Shown here piece by piece: positions 44,076 to 54,031 of a DNA stretch of 64,000 bases (positions are counted from its first letter, which is position 1; each line of letters starts with the position of its first letter). The notes under the pieces were generated by a model. It saw nothing but the letters and a program-made list of their open reading frames with translations. It had not been told where the DNA came from and ran no database searches. The DNA comes from Saprospiraceae bacterium (lineage in GTDB: Bacteria; Bacteroidota; Bacteroidia; Chitinophagales; Saprospiraceae): NCBI GenBank assembly GCA_019187225.1, contig JABAQQ010000002.1, positions 178,911 to 242,910 of the forward strand, read 5' to 3'. The position numbers and the translations under genes are program-made.

Positions 44076-45614
44076 TCATTCCCATTCGATCGTTGCCGGC
44101 GGCTTCGTCGAAATATCGAACACCACGCGGTTGATGCCTTTCACATTGTTGATGATCTCGCTGCTGACTTCGGCGAGGAAATCGTAAGGCAGGCGGCTCC
44201 ATTCGGCGGTCATGCCGTCGGTCGAGTTGACGGCGCGCAGGGCGATGGTTTGTTCGTAGGTGCGTTCATCGCCCATCACGCCCACCGATTGAATGGGCAG
44301 GAGGATGGTACCGGCCTGCCACACCTCGTCGTAGAGGCCGTGTTCGCGCAGTTTGCCGATGTAGATGGCGTCGGCTTCCTGGAGCATTTTCACTTTTTCC
44401 GGCGTGATGTCGCCCAGGATGCGAATGCCGAGGCCGGGACCGGGGAAGGGGTGGCGGTTGAGGATATTGGCCGGGACGCCGAGTTCTTTGCCCACCCGCC
44501 GCACTTCGTCTTTGAAAAGCATGCGCAGGGGTTCCACGATCTTGAGTTTGAGTTTTTCCGGCAGGCCGCCCACATTGTGGTGGCTTTTGATGGTGACCGA
44601 AGGGCCGTGCACGCTCACCGACTCGATCACATCGGGGTAGATCGTGCCCTGACCGAGCCATTGAAAATCCGGGTGCGCTTCCGATTCTTCCTCGAATATC
44701 TCGATGAACAGCCGCCCGATGATCTTGCGTTTTTCTTCGGGGTTCGATACGCCTTTGAGCGCCGCATAAAAACGCTCTTTCGCGTCGAGTCCCTCGATGT
44801 TCAGCCCCATATCCTTGTAGGAATGCAGCACGTCGTCGAATTCGTTTTTGCGCAGCAGGCCGTTGTCCACAAAAAAGCAGAAAAGCCGGTCGCCGATGGC
44901 GCGGTGGAGCAGGGTAGCGGCCACCGTCGAGTCCACGCCTCCGGAGAGCGCCATGATCACTTTTTCGTTGCCGATCTGCCGGCGCAGCGCCTCGATGGTC
45001 TCTTCCACGAAATGCGCCGCCGTCCAGTCGCCTGTGCAGCCGCAGATACCGAGCACGAAATTTTTCAAAATCTCGAACCCTTCGAGGCTGTGGTACACTT
45101 CCGGGTGAAACTGGATGCCGTACACCGGCGCGGCGAACTGCCCGTTTTTCGAGCGGAAGGCCGCGTAGGGGATCGTGTCCGAATTGCCCAGCACCTCGAA
45201 TCCTTCGGGCAATCGCAGGATGGTGTCCGAGTGGCTCATCCACACCTGAGAGCGTTTGGAAATGCCCGCGAAAAACGGGTCGTTGGGCGCATGGTGCTGG
45301 AGCATCACCTTGCCGTATTCGCGTTTGTCGGACTGCACCACCTCGCCGCCGTAAAAATCGGCCGTGAGTTGGGCGCCGTAGCAAATGCCGAGCATGGGTT
45401 TTTGCCCGGCGATCTGGTTCAGGTCGAGTCGCAGGGCATTGGGCCAGCGCACGGAAAAGGGGCTGCCGGACAAGATAACTCCTTTAATGTCAGGCGTCAG
45501 CACCGGCATTTTGTTGTAGGGGACGATCTCGCAATAGACGTTCATCTCGCGCACCCGCCGGGCGATGAGTTGGGTGTACTGCGAGCCAAAATCGAGGATA
45601 AGGATTTTTTGCAT
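44076..45614 (-). CDS. guaA: GMP synthase (glutamine-hydrolysing)
   Basis: Makes GMP from XMP using glutamine and ATP. Start at ATG 45614 ([20 protein letters not shown]), not the upstream ATG at 45698. The 512-residue product has a class I glutamine amidotransferase domain (nucleophile in LGICYGAQ, Cys 78; [11 protein letters not shown]) and an ATP pyrophosphatase domain (PP-loop [14 protein letters not shown]), followed by the GMP-synthase C-terminal dimerisation domain ([28 protein letters not shown]). All catalytic motifs appear intact. A TIR-domain relic lies 80 bp upstream on the same strand. Confidence 0.96.
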   Translation of the reverse strand: MQKILILDFGSQYTQLIARRVREMNVYCEIVPYNKMPVLTPDIKGVILSGSPFSVRWPNALRLDLNQIAGQKPMLGICYGAQLTADFYGGEVVQSDKREYGKVMLQHHAPNDPFFAGISKRSQVWMSHSDTILRLPEGFEVLGNSDTIPYAAFRSKNGQFAAPVYGIQFHPEVYHSLEGFEILKNFVLGICGCTGDWTAAHFVEETIEALRRQIGNEKVIMALSGGVDSTVAATLLHRAIGDRLFCFFVDNGLLRKNEFDDVLHSYKDMGLNIEGLDAKERFYAALKGVSNPEEKRKIIGRLFIEIFEEESEAHPDFQWLGQGTIYPDVIESVSVHGPSVTIKSHHNVGGLPEKLKLKIVEPLRMLFKDEVRRVGKELGVPANILNRHPFPGPGLGIRILGDITPEKVKMLQEADAIYIGKLREHGLYDEVWQAGTILLPIQSVGVMGDERTYEQTIALRAVNSTDGMTAEWSRLPYDFLAEVSSEIINNVKGINRVVFDISTKPPATIEWE

Positions 45615-45694
45615 ACGAGGAGCCCGGAAGTCTGTTCCGGGAAAGAAGGCGCAAAGGTAGGGAAAGGGAGGCAGATTTGAGTTGTGCCATTCAT

Positions 45695-46006
45695 TCATTT
45701 GAACGTCAATAAGGACGATCCGCTCCCTGCATCAGCGTGTACAGTTGTGCTCCTTGCAGGATTTTTTGAGCGACAGGTATGAGACTGGCGTGCTGCCGTA
45801 GAATCGAAATAAACAAAAGCATTCGAGTGATTGATGCCCATTTTGATTTCTTCAAAAGAAGAAGGGACGTCGGAACCTGGCATTTGTCTCAGCCACCAGA
45901 TATCATAAATCGGAAGAATTCCGCAGGCTGTCAGATGCCGGGCAACACGGTCTGCAACATCCCGGTCTGAACTTGCATAACTTAAGAACGGCCTGAGATT
46001 TGTCAT
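45695..46006 (-). pseudogene. Truncated TIR-domain relic
   Basis: The first ~70 residues match a TIR domain: PFLSYASSDRDVADRVARHL, then IYDIWWLRQMPGSDVP and FEEIKMGINHSNAFVYFDST. The frame then drifts into unrelated sequence and stops before the helix that carries the catalytic glutamate of TIR NADases. A different frame downstream ([15 protein letters not shown]) looks more protein-like and may be the rest of a disrupted gene. Read as a decayed remnant of an NAD-degrading or signalling protein; it might still be made as a short product. Confidence 0.65.
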
Positions 46007-46025
46007 GATTCAGCCGGTAGATATA

Positions 46026-47927
46026 TTACTTAATGATCACCCACTGTGCAGTTACTTCATCTTCTTCACCTTGTAATACCACGCGGTAGCTGCCGGCGTG
46101 AAGGCTTCCGGCTTCAAGTGTCACACTATGCTCGCCTGGAGGAAGAACGCCGATGTTGTGCGATTCCACCCTATCGCCTTGGTTGCTATACACAAAAAGG
46201 AGAATGTTTTCGGCCTTATCGAGTCCGAAACGGACTTGCGCTACGTCGAAAGTCGGGTTGGGGTGGAGGCTAAACGTACTCAAGTGCAATTCTTTCACAC
46301 CCACCAAAGAACTCACATTGATGTTATCCAGGTACAGGTTGTTGCCCCTGTCACTTTCGCCAATGAAACGAACCAACAATTCCGGACTGCCATTGAATTC
46401 GGAGATGTCAATCGAATTGTTGGCCCAGTCGTCCGCAGTGGGTATCCAAAAACTATTCTCCGGAGTAGCGGTAGCCAGGCCGTCTTTACCGTCATGGAAA
46501 ATAGTCTTCCAGGAATTGCCACAGTCATTGGAAACCTGAATGCGAAGGCTGTCGAAGAGGGTGGAGCTGAAAACATAATAAGTGTAAGCATGATCGAAGC
46601 GCAGCGTCGTCACGCCGGTGGCCTGACTAAGGTCGATTTTGGGCGTGGTCAGCATTGCAATTCCTGCTGCATTAAAATCATAGAAGTTGCACAAGACCGA
46701 GCGCGTACTGCCCGCACCGGCGGTGGTAGCCAGTTTCCAACCGTTGACTTCATTACCCCAAGCAAAGTTATTGACGGTCCACCCCGGAGGTGGAACCGCA
46801 TCAGTTTGGAATCCATGGAGGAAGGGCAATGCCGCAGGGGCATTCGTAAGTACTCTGATCTGGAAGGTAGAGATGGCGTCAATCAGGTTGGTCTGAGTGC
46901 CGTTGTTGGAGTTCAATAATTCTACAGACACTTTGTACGTACCCGTTGCCGGGAATGCCGTATCCAATGTGATCTGACTGGAAGCGCCAGGTGCAAGGTT
47001 GCCCGTCCATGTGTAATCTTTCCAGGCACTGATGCCGACACGCCACTGTAGATTAACTTCCGTCAGCGCGTTGGCTCCGGTATTTTTAATGGTGAAAACA
47101 GGCTGGTAGCCAGGGCTGCAAGCGAAGGTATTGTGCGAAACGACGCTTACGCCGGCGGCGGGAATATCGCCTGCGGGAAGTGAGCGCCCGGATTGCAGGA
47201 CTTCTTTCGTATCGTCGTCTTGCAGCCATGCAACAGCGCCGATCTGGTTCAAATCATAGGCATAACCGATTTTCCACGCAAAAGAGTAAGTCTTGGTTTC
47301 ACCCGCTGCGAAATCCCCTGTGGCGGTACCACCCGCGTTGGGCAACATTTTGCGCATCACCTGGAAGAATTCCGGATTCAAAGAATAATAAGGGTGATCG
47401 AGGTAAATTTCTTCTTCCAAAACTGCTACGCGCAAGCGGAGCATACCCGTCAATATATCATCCGAAGTGAGCGAAATCTGTACATATATTGAGTCGTAAT
47501 TGCTTGATAAAGAATGGCTGACGCTCATGGTAACCGGAGTCAGTTGGGTATAAGCAGCCATAATGTCCGCGTCGCTAAGACACGCCGGTGAGCCTTCATA
47601 ATAGTTGCAATCGTCGGCTATGCTTGTTCCATTGATCAAACCATGCGGCACATCAGACAACCCATAGTAATCGTCGCGCGCTTCCACTTCCGAAGGGTTT
47701 TGTGCATTCATGGGGTCAAAACCCAAATTCGACCAGCCTACGTGATACTTAATTGCCGTAACTAGATCAGCGTTGGCTTCCAACTTTGCATTAAAGCCCG
47801 CATCTTGAAAAGCGCAGGTAGAACACACAGCTCCCGTGAACTCTTCAATGAGCACCCGGCGATAATATTGTGCAAATACTAAGGATACCCATCCAAAGAA
47901 GAAGGCGAAGAGAAGTGATCTTTTCAT
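46026..47927 (-). CDS. Omp28-related T9SS-sorted protein with thioredoxin-like start
   Basis: A 633-residue protein with signal peptide (MKRSLLFAFFFGWVSLVFAQ). The start of the mature part (VLIEEFTGAVCSTCAFQDAG) matches Omp28, whose thioredoxin-like fold carries a CxxC motif. The middle has Ig-like segments (AGVSVVSHNTFACSPGYQPVF) and a jelly-roll-like part (FLHGFQTDAVPPPGWTV). The C-terminus is a type A sorting domain (STFSLHPNPTFDVAQV, HAGSYRVVLQG). Known Omp28 proteins are Bacteroidota outer membrane or surface proteins of uncertain role. No terminator or promoter is obvious in the 308-bp gap upstream (47928-48235). Confidence 0.83.
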   Translation of the reverse strand: MKRSLLFAFFFGWVSLVFAQYYRRVLIEEFTGAVCSTCAFQDAGFNAKLEANADLVTAIKYHVGWSNLGFDPMNAQNPSEVEARDDYYGLSDVPHGLINGTSIADDCNYYEGSPACLSDADIMAAYTQLTPVTMSVSHSLSSNYDSIYVQISLTSDDILTGMLRLRVAVLEEEIYLDHPYYSLNPEFFQVMRKMLPNAGGTATGDFAAGETKTYSFAWKIGYAYDLNQIGAVAWLQDDDTKEVLQSGRSLPAGDIPAAGVSVVSHNTFACSPGYQPVFTIKNTGANALTEVNLQWRVGISAWKDYTWTGNLAPGASSQITLDTAFPATGTYKVSVELLNSNNGTQTNLIDAISTFQIRVLTNAPAALPFLHGFQTDAVPPPGWTVNNFAWGNEVNGWKLATTAGAGSTRSVLCNFYDFNAAGIAMLTTPKIDLSQATGVTTLRFDHAYTYYVFSSTLFDSLRIQVSNDCGNSWKTIFHDGKDGLATATPENSFWIPTADDWANNSIDISEFNGSPELLVRFIGESDRGNNLYLDNINVSSLVGVKELHLSTFSLHPNPTFDVAQVRFGLDKAENILLFVYSNQGDRVESHNIGVLPPGEHSVTLEAGSLHAGSYRVVLQGEEDEVTAQWVIIK

Positions 47928-48235
47928 TGGTCACGCAATTTTAATTGAAAAAACGGCGAAAAATGGAGTGCGCTCAAGAACCTATATCACGTGCAGGATC
48001 ACGTTTATGATCTGAGCTTCCGGTGTTCTAAATTTACTGGTAAAGGACAGGAAAGAAAAATGATGCAAGTCAATGGTTCCGATGATTTACCACCTTGCCT
48101 GGTGTTGTCTCCGGAGGAGTATTTCCTGTCCTTCGTCCATTTTCTTAGTTGTCTATACTTGTCGTGTATGGTCGGTTAACATGGCCTTGTCCTGTGACCT
48201 TTTTCCTAAAAGTTTTGAGTGGTGGATAATTTTGA
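47928..48235. other. Intergenic gap upstream of the Omp28 gene
   Basis: No gene is seen. A 12-bp inverted repeat (AAGGACAGGAAA at 48043-48054 with 48122-48133) spans 91 bp and could be a structure or a mere chance match. The region is expected to hold the promoter of the Omp28 gene; I could not pick a clear -7 element. Confidence 0.5.
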
Positions 48236-48925
48236 CTAACCGGAATGGGCCACCCGGGAGGTTTGCCGGATTTGAATGATGGAAAAAACATGCATGAAAA
48301 CAGCTACCGGCATAAAGAAACCGGCCACCAACAGGTAGGGCATTTCGCCCAACATGGGTTTTACAGTGGTGGTTTCGTAGCCCCAAAGGGATGGAAAGGC
48401 GGCAAGGGTCATGAAAGTAAACACCACGCTGGCAAGGATGCACAGCCCCGCGACGTTCCAGGCGAATACCCATTTTTCCCCAAATACCCGCTTTTTGTAA
48501 ACGAGGAATGCCAGTGACAACCCCGAAAGCGGAACAAGGATATCATAGTTGTATCCAGCCATGGTAGGTTCAGCCGAAGCAAGGCCTCTCAAATAAGCGC
48601 CCAGCAACAGAAACTCTACCCAAATCCGGAAACTTTGAAAAACCATCGGAAGCCAGGGCGGTACGGATTCGAGCAACAACCGGTGGCGACCCGTCAGAAA
48701 CACCCAACTGATGATGCCAAAGGCCGGGATCACCACCAGCAGCAGGATACGCGGCGGCGGCGAGAAATCGTGCAAAACACCGGAATGCCCGAGCATGGAA
48801 ATATAGGCCATCCATGCCACCATGCCAAGCAGAAATCCCTGTACCCTGACGCCCGCCCTGATCAGGAACAGGCCGAGGGATGCGACAAGGATCAATGCCA
48901 AAGCGTAAAATTGAAATTCGAACAT
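48236..48925 (-). CDS. Integral membrane protein, unknown
   Basis: A 229-residue polytopic membrane protein with about seven hydrophobic helices (for example FYALALILVASLGLFLI at 6-22 and LLLVVIPAFGIISWVFL near 61-77). No domain of known function is recognised. It is divergent from the LytS/LytTR system at 49211-51003. Such short polytopic proteins commonly occur beside these systems, but a functional link is not shown. Confidence 0.75.
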   Translation of the reverse strand: MFEFQFYALALILVASLGLFLIRAGVRVQGFLLGMVAWMAYISMLGHSGVLHDFSPPPRILLLVVIPAFGIISWVFLTGRHRLLLESVPPWLPMVFQSFRIWVEFLLLGAYLRGLASAEPTMAGYNYDILVPLSGLSLAFLVYKKRVFGEKWVFAWNVAGLCILASVVFTFMTLAAFPSLWGYETTTVKPMLGEMPYLLVAGFFMPVAVFMHVFSIIQIRQTSRVAHSG

Positions 48926-49210
48926 GACTGATAATTTTTAGTGCCGGGGACAAGAGATCAACCTGTCTTCGCACTGCGTTCACTTGATCCCGGCGGTTGA
49001 AAAATCAGCGAAGACATGCCGCAAAAGTGCCGGGGTGACAATTCGTCTTGCAAACGACAGTCAGCGAGCGGGAGAATTGTCGCTTTGAGGCAGACTTGCC
49101 TGCATCAAAGCGGTTCGGCAGGCGGATTCCGTTTAACGGCCCGATTTTTCCGCCTCGTTGTATTTTTCAGGCGCCGGAAGCCAGAATCGTTTTGTTTTGC
49201 AGGGTTTTTT

Positions 49211-50245
49211 ATGCGCAATACCATCAACATAAGGGCTTATTACTGGCATTTAGCCATTGCGCTTTTCTGCCTCTTGCTGGGATACGTCCGTTCCTTAGTA
49301 ATTCCGGAATGGCCCGCGTTTTTCAATTTGGCGTTCTATATCGGTCAGGTTACCATGATGTCCGTAACCTGGGAAATCATGTTGTTTTTGAACCGCTGTC
49401 TGGAGCCGAAGATGCCATTTGCCGCGAACCCATTCAAGCGTGTTGCCATACAATTGTTCGTGCCGCCGGCCCTGACCGTACCTTTCTTTCTGGCAATGAT
49501 TCATCTCCTGTACCCGCACCTGCGACCGGAGCAACAGTTTCGGGTATTCAATATGTCACACCTGGCGGTACTGGTGGTTTTATCGCTGCTGAACCTCGCT
49601 TTCTTTGTCCGGAAATTTTTTCTTGACTGGCAGGCTTCCATAGAAGAACAATCAAAACTTCAAGTAACGGCGGCTGAACTGGAAAAGGAAAAATCCATGT
49701 TGCGCTATCACCAATTGCGCAACTCCGTCAACCCGCATTTTCTTTTCAATACCTTTACTTCCCTCGACGGATTGATCCTGAGCAACCCGCCCCTGGCGTC
49801 GGCATTTGTGCGACATCTTTCGAAAGTTTACCGCTATGTATTGGAGCAAAAGGAAAAGGTCTCGGTGCGCATTGAACGCGAACTGGAGTTCGTAGAAAAC
49901 TATATGGCGCTGCTGAACATTCGCTACGGCAAAGGACTTTCGGTCAAGGTTGAAGTTACGGAAGAAGCCAGCCAAAGAAACATCGTCGCCGTCACCTTGC
50001 AAACCTTGATTGACAATGCCATAAAACACAACATCGTCCAGGACAGCCAGCCGCTCTATTTGAGGATTTACAACGATGACACCTATTTGATCGTGGAAAA
50101 CAACGTCCAGCCGCGCAAGCAAATCGAAGGCTCCAACCGACAGGGGCTGCAACAGATCAAAGACCTGTACAACTTTCTTTGTCAGGAACCGCTTGTAGTG
50201 GAAAACGACAACTTTGTGTTTCGGATAAAACTGCCGTTGCTATGA
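49211..50245 (+). CDS. LytS-type sensor histidine kinase (His_kinase family)
   Basis: Start at ATG 49211 (MRNTINIRAYYW); 344 residues. Four membrane helices fill residues 8-135 or so, followed by a coiled coil and a His_kinase domain with the motif LRNSVNPHFLFNTFTSL (histidine near 175) and ATPase NAIKHNIV. It is the standard LytS-like kinase that phosphorylates a LytTR-type regulator. Its stop overlaps the start of the regulator (ATGA, 50242-50245), so the two are translationally coupled. Confidence 0.92.
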   Translation: MRNTINIRAYYWHLAIALFCLLLGYVRSLVIPEWPAFFNLAFYIGQVTMMSVTWEIMLFLNRCLEPKMPFAANPFKRVAIQLFVPPALTVPFFLAMIHLLYPHLRPEQQFRVFNMSHLAVLVVLSLLNLAFFVRKFFLDWQASIEEQSKLQVTAAELEKEKSMLRYHQLRNSVNPHFLFNTFTSLDGLILSNPPLASAFVRHLSKVYRYVLEQKEKVSVRIERELEFVENYMALLNIRYGKGLSVKVEVTEEASQRNIVAVTLQTLIDNAIKHNIVQDSQPLYLRIYNDDTYLIVENNVQPRKQIEGSNRQGLQQIKDLYNFLCQEPLVVENDNFVFRIKLPLL

Positions 50246-51003
50246 ATATTTTGGTTATTGAAGATGAGGCATTGGTGGCACTGAGCCTCATGGAACTGGT
50301 CCGAACGCTCGAGCCAGGCGCTGCGCTCGAAGGCCCGCTTGTCAGTGTGCAGCAATCCATCCAATGGCTGAAAACGCATGCTGCCCCCGATTTGATCTTA
50401 TGCGACATACAATTAGCCGATGGCATCAGCCTTGATATTTTTAACGATCTGCCGATTGATTGTCCCATTATTTTCACCACGGCTTTTAATGAGTACGCCA
50501 TCAGGGCTTTTAAACTCAACAGCATTGATTATCTGTTAAAACCCGTTGAAAAACAAGAATTGGCAGCGGCATTTCAAAAGTTTCACCTGCTCCAATACAA
50601 ATATGCAAACAAGCAGTATCTATCGGAGTTAAAAGCCGTATTCGACAATTTTGAACAGCCCAAAAAATACAAAGAGCGTTTTGCCGTCTATTCCGGCCGT
50701 TCTGTTATCCTGGTGCCTGCCGCCGAGGCGGCCTGTTTTATCAAGGAAGAGATCATATATCTGCTGCACCGAAACGGAATCCGTTACGTCACCGATTTTC
50801 GCTCCTTAGATGAAGTGGAAGAATTGATTGACCCCGCGCAATTTTTCAGGGTCAACCGGCAGTATCTGGTGCATCTCGATGCCATGGAAAGTTATCAGGG
50901 CGACGAATGGGGAAAGCTGCATATCCGGCTGAAGGCTCCCCTGAAAGAATCGCTGACGGTGAGTAAGGACAAAGCAGCCGAGTTCAGACGTTGGTTTGGG
51001 TAA
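50242..51003 (+). CDS. LytTR-type response regulator
   Basis: Start at ATG 50242, overlapping the kinase stop by 4 bp. The 253-residue protein has a receiver domain (NILVIEDEALVALSL; phospho-acceptor in ILCDIQLADGIS; KPVEK) and a LytTR DNA-binding domain (FAVYSGRSVILVPAAE; VTDFRSLDEVEELI; FFRVNRQYLVHLDAM). It is paired with the kinase at 49211. Target genes cannot be named; the neighbouring membrane protein is a candidate. The 3' end abuts an IS3-type relic. Confidence 0.93.
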   Translation: MNILVIEDEALVALSLMELVRTLEPGAALEGPLVSVQQSIQWLKTHAAPDLILCDIQLADGISLDIFNDLPIDCPIIFTTAFNEYAIRAFKLNSIDYLLKPVEKQELAAAFQKFHLLQYKYANKQYLSELKAVFDNFEQPKKYKERFAVYSGRSVILVPAAEAACFIKEEIIYLLHRNGIRYVTDFRSLDEVEELIDPAQFFRVNRQYLVHLDAMESYQGDEWGKLHIRLKAPLKESLTVSKDKAAEFRRWFG

Positions 51004-51027
51004 TCGCGTGCGCGGCGATGTGTTTTG

Positions 51028-51194
51028 TGCGCGATTTTATCTTTTGACAAGTTCCAATTCAACCGTTTTTTCCATTTGTAAAAGGTGGCTGGGCTGATCT
51101 GGTGGCTACGGCAGATATCTTCCACGCTTTGACCACCGTAGTGCGTGGCAAGGATCGCCATCCGTTGTGATTCTGAAAAGGTACTTTTTCGCAT
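51028..51194 (-). pseudogene. IS3-family transposase OrfA relic
   Basis: MRKSTFSESQRMAILATHYG, then SVEDICRSHQISPATFYKWKKRL, the HTH_Tnp_1 start of an IS3-type OrfA. After about 50 residues the frame continues as unrelated sequence into the LytTR gene. OrfB and IS ends are absent. Left over from an insertion, and located at the edge of the AT-rich island. Confidence 0.75.
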
Positions 51195-51283
51195 GTCCAA
51201 TTTTTTTTAAAGTTAGAGAACTTGGTGAATATTCTCTACTTTTGATTGGTTGCGCGCTCGGGGAAGAGGACATAGCCTAAGAA

Positions 51284-52885
51284 TTACCACCCACCTTCAT
51301 GAAAAAGGCTATCTATCTCGGAGATAGTTAATATACGACCAAATATTCTAATATCGTCAATAGTTCCGATAAAACTTTCATATTCAATCCCAGGCAATGG
51401 GAGAGGTTCATCGGGTCTACATTGCGAAGCGTCACCAATGCAAGTATGAAAATTATTACTAGAGACGTTAACATTTGAAGCGATCGTTTCCGCAGATAAT
51501 TCATTATTAATATAAATTCTTTCTTTTGAGCCATCAGCACATACAACGATATGAGTCCATTCGTTCAATTGAATGTCTCCCGCAGAAAATTGGGTATCAT
51601 CTAAAGTAAACATAACTCCAAGTGTCGGATGGATGGCAAAGTACCATCCCTTTGGATTAAAGCCAACTAATCCATATTTTGTAATTATTGAGGAATATGG
51701 AGAAGATACAGAGAGCCATTGAGTCGGTTTAATCCATGCTGAAATCGAAAAGGGAATTGCTACAATTTGAGCATTGCTTCCAATGTCTATATATGTATTC
51801 CCATTAAAATAATAAGCTTTGTTAGATTCTCCAAATCTGTCTACGGTCAGGACAGCGCCTTTAACATCTCCATTATAGCCATTTCCACTTTCATCATTGG
51901 CATTACCGTTAAATGGATAATATGCAAGGAGTGGAGGCAATAAGTTTTGAAAAGAATATGAAACTTCATTGGAATAAGAAGAAAAAAGGCTGTTAGCAGT
52001 TGCTCTCACCCTGTAGGCATACACACCAGATTCAGTTATTGTATCCACAAATATTTGACTATTGACAGGTAATTGTTTAATAACTTGAAAATTACCTTGG
52101 TCTTTTTTTCTTTCAACTAAATATTGTTCTTCTATACCACTATTGTCTATCCACTCAATGGTAAAATGATTGTAATTCGTGTCAACGATACGAAGGTTGG
52201 TTGGTTTCGCAAATCCCGTATAGGAAATTGAAACAACTGCCCACTCAGAAGATTTAGTAATATTTCTTGCCTGTATCCAATATGTGAGATTAATTGGGCT
52301 ATTCGGAATGCCTAGAAGTTGATAAATTTCACCATCTAAATAATTGATAGAGTTGACAGGAAGAAGGATATCCTGCCCAAAGAGTTGATTTACATCTTTA
52401 TAGCGTCTTAACACATAATTGCCTTCAGTAGTACTATTGTCCATCCATTCTAATAAAATGCCTTGGCTCTCCAATTCTCTCGCTCGAAACTTCAAAGGGG
52501 TATTCAACACTTCGCTCGTATAAGCGTACGATTTTTCATTCGAATAGTCTGATTCATGGTTATTTTTTATTACTTTAAACTGATAATAATAAGTAGTATT
52601 TTCCTCTTTATTCAAGGTTGAATCCAGTAACATAGTGCCTGATTTTACAAATGCTATAGCTGAAAAGCCCCCAATTGATTTGCGTTCGAGCACAACAGTG
52701 GCCGAAGCGCTGTATTCATTTTTTATAAACACCTGTAGATTACCTTTGTTATCTTTTTGAATGTCCAAGATTTCTGGGTTTGTCAGTTCTGGGTCATTTT
52801 CCAGGGGATTGTTATCAGGGAAGCATCCGGTTACTCCAATAAATACTGAAAGGAAAAGTAGTGAAAGAGGGCGCATGCATTTCAT
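51284..52885 (-). CDS. Lipoprotein with fibronectin type III and LamG domains
   Basis: A 533-residue lipoprotein (lipobox IGVTGC, cysteine near 21). Residues 40-320 contain two or three fibronectin type III-like domains (for example QGILLEWMDNSTTEGNYVLR and FTIEWIDNSGIEEQYLVER). Residues 330-525 are a laminin G/concanavalin-like domain (LLAYYPFNGNANDESGNGYN, FSISAWIKPTQWL, GTIDDIRIFGRIL). It probably binds glycans or proteins at the cell surface. The gene is much more AT-rich than its neighbours, indicating recent transfer. It forms a run with 52904 and 54032, all on the minus strand. Confidence 0.8.
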   Translation of the reverse strand: MKCMRPLSLLFLSVFIGVTGCFPDNNPLENDPELTNPEILDIQKDNKGNLQVFIKNEYSASATVVLERKSIGGFSAIAFVKSGTMLLDSTLNKEENTTYYYQFKVIKNNHESDYSNEKSYAYTSEVLNTPLKFRARELESQGILLEWMDNSTTEGNYVLRRYKDVNQLFGQDILLPVNSINYLDGEIYQLLGIPNSPINLTYWIQARNITKSSEWAVVSISYTGFAKPTNLRIVDTNYNHFTIEWIDNSGIEEQYLVERKKDQGNFQVIKQLPVNSQIFVDTITESGVYAYRVRATANSLFSSYSNEVSYSFQNLLPPLLAYYPFNGNANDESGNGYNGDVKGAVLTVDRFGESNKAYYFNGNTYIDIGSNAQIVAIPFSISAWIKPTQWLSVSSPYSSIITKYGLVGFNPKGWYFAIHPTLGVMFTLDDTQFSAGDIQLNEWTHIVVCADGSKERIYINNELSAETIASNVNVSSNNFHTCIGDASQCRPDEPLPLPGIEYESFIGTIDDIRIFGRILTISEIDSLFHEGGW

Positions 52886-52903
52886 AATGTTCTGTTTTAA
52901 AAG

Positions 52904-53683
52904 TTAATTGATTAGATATTTATTGCGTTGGATTCGTTTTGCCTTGTATTTAAAGTGCAAAGTCAAAGAAATACCACTTGCTAATGCAGTAGTATAAAAT
53001 GCTTTCGTATAAATATTTCGTCTGGTTTTGTATTTGTTGAGGTCTGGAATGTTAGTAGCATCCAAGTAGCTTTGTTGATTTTCATATGCTTGCCAACCTG
53101 TGATTCCGCAGGCAAGTAATGGAATAATCGAAAGACGTAATGCCCACTTTGATTTTTTGGAATAAATTGCTTCTCTATCAACCTCTAACCTTATTTGTTT
53201 GCCTAATTTGCTAACAAGTTTTGCTCTATGCTTGAGGTCAATAAAATCAGATTCATCTTCAATAAGGTATTTTTCAATAATCTTAACTCCTTTTTCTAGC
53301 GATACGATTGCTGCATCAACTCGAATTTTTTTTCCTTGTTCACTTGTAATTTTTCCCAACACAACTGAATTTGCACCTATTTGTCTTTGTAGTTTAACGA
53401 TTGTTGAAGTGTCGAAGATAATTATTCTATCATATATGTATTCATATTCACTTAGCAATCTATCCCGTTCACCTGCATCAACAAGGTTGTTGATGTGAAT
53501 AGATTTAGACAATTCTGGCCCCAAATCTGATGGCAAACTTTTCTTTAAGAAATCTATTTTAGGATAACCATTTACCATTTCAAAATCCAACGCAACTAGT
53601 TTGAAGCCTTGTTGAATGGATTGACAAAGCATGGTTGAATTTAAGAGCCCCAAAAAAATCAATGCAACGGATATTTTTTTCAT
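52904..53683 (-). CDS. CsgG/TolB-like envelope protein with transmembrane tail
   Basis: A 259-residue protein with signal peptide (ends STMLCQ). The part VVLGKITSEQGKKIRVDAAI resembles the CsgG/TolB-N/FlgT group of proteins that assemble in the periplasm or outer membrane. The C-terminal half contains a hydrophobic stretch (WALRLSIIPLLACGITGW). Function unknown. It ends 18 bp before the LamG lipoprotein on the same strand and is likewise AT-rich, so they may be co-transcribed. Confidence 0.55.
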   Translation of the reverse strand: MKKISVALIFLGLLNSTMLCQSIQQGFKLVALDFEMVNGYPKIDFLKKSLPSDLGPELSKSIHINNLVDAGERDRLLSEYEYIYDRIIIFDTSTIVKLQRQIGANSVVLGKITSEQGKKIRVDAAIVSLEKGVKIIEKYLIEDESDFIDLKHRAKLVSKLGKQIRLEVDREAIYSKKSKWALRLSIIPLLACGITGWQAYENQQSYLDATNIPDLNKYKTRRNIYTKAFYTTALASGISLTLHFKYKAKRIQRNKYLIN

Positions 53684-54031
53684 GCTTTAAAAGTTGATAG
53701 ACTTGCGGCATGTTGATTTTCACAACCTGTTTTTGAATTGAAAAAGAGCAAAAAATGGGCAATCGGTATGCGTGAGCAACAATAACTCGGTGTCTAAGCG
53801 TTTGACAAACTCCTCCAGATTAACCCCTTAAAAAAAACTCGTAGGTCTGGCCAAATAACTCGGCCAAATGCTGAAATTGGGCCTCCGGTAATCCTGTACT
53901 GGATTTCCATTGCATTCGCTTTTAATCAACAGATAATCGAGCATAGTTTTTTTCAGCAAATCTTACCTATTTCATGGAAAATTTACACTAAAAACACAAC
54001 TCATTCATTTTCAATATGCCACAAGCCTAAT
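53684..54031. other. AT-rich gap between EAD11 and CsgG-like genes
   Basis: No open reading frame or clear repeat was found. It probably carries the promoter of the CsgG-like gene, but I could not identify a TAnnTTTG box with confidence. Confidence 0.5.

Noticed and set aside
44250-45680. Antisense open frame of 476 codons opposite guaA
   Set aside because: guaA is certain by motifs, and the opposite frame has no recognisable domain.
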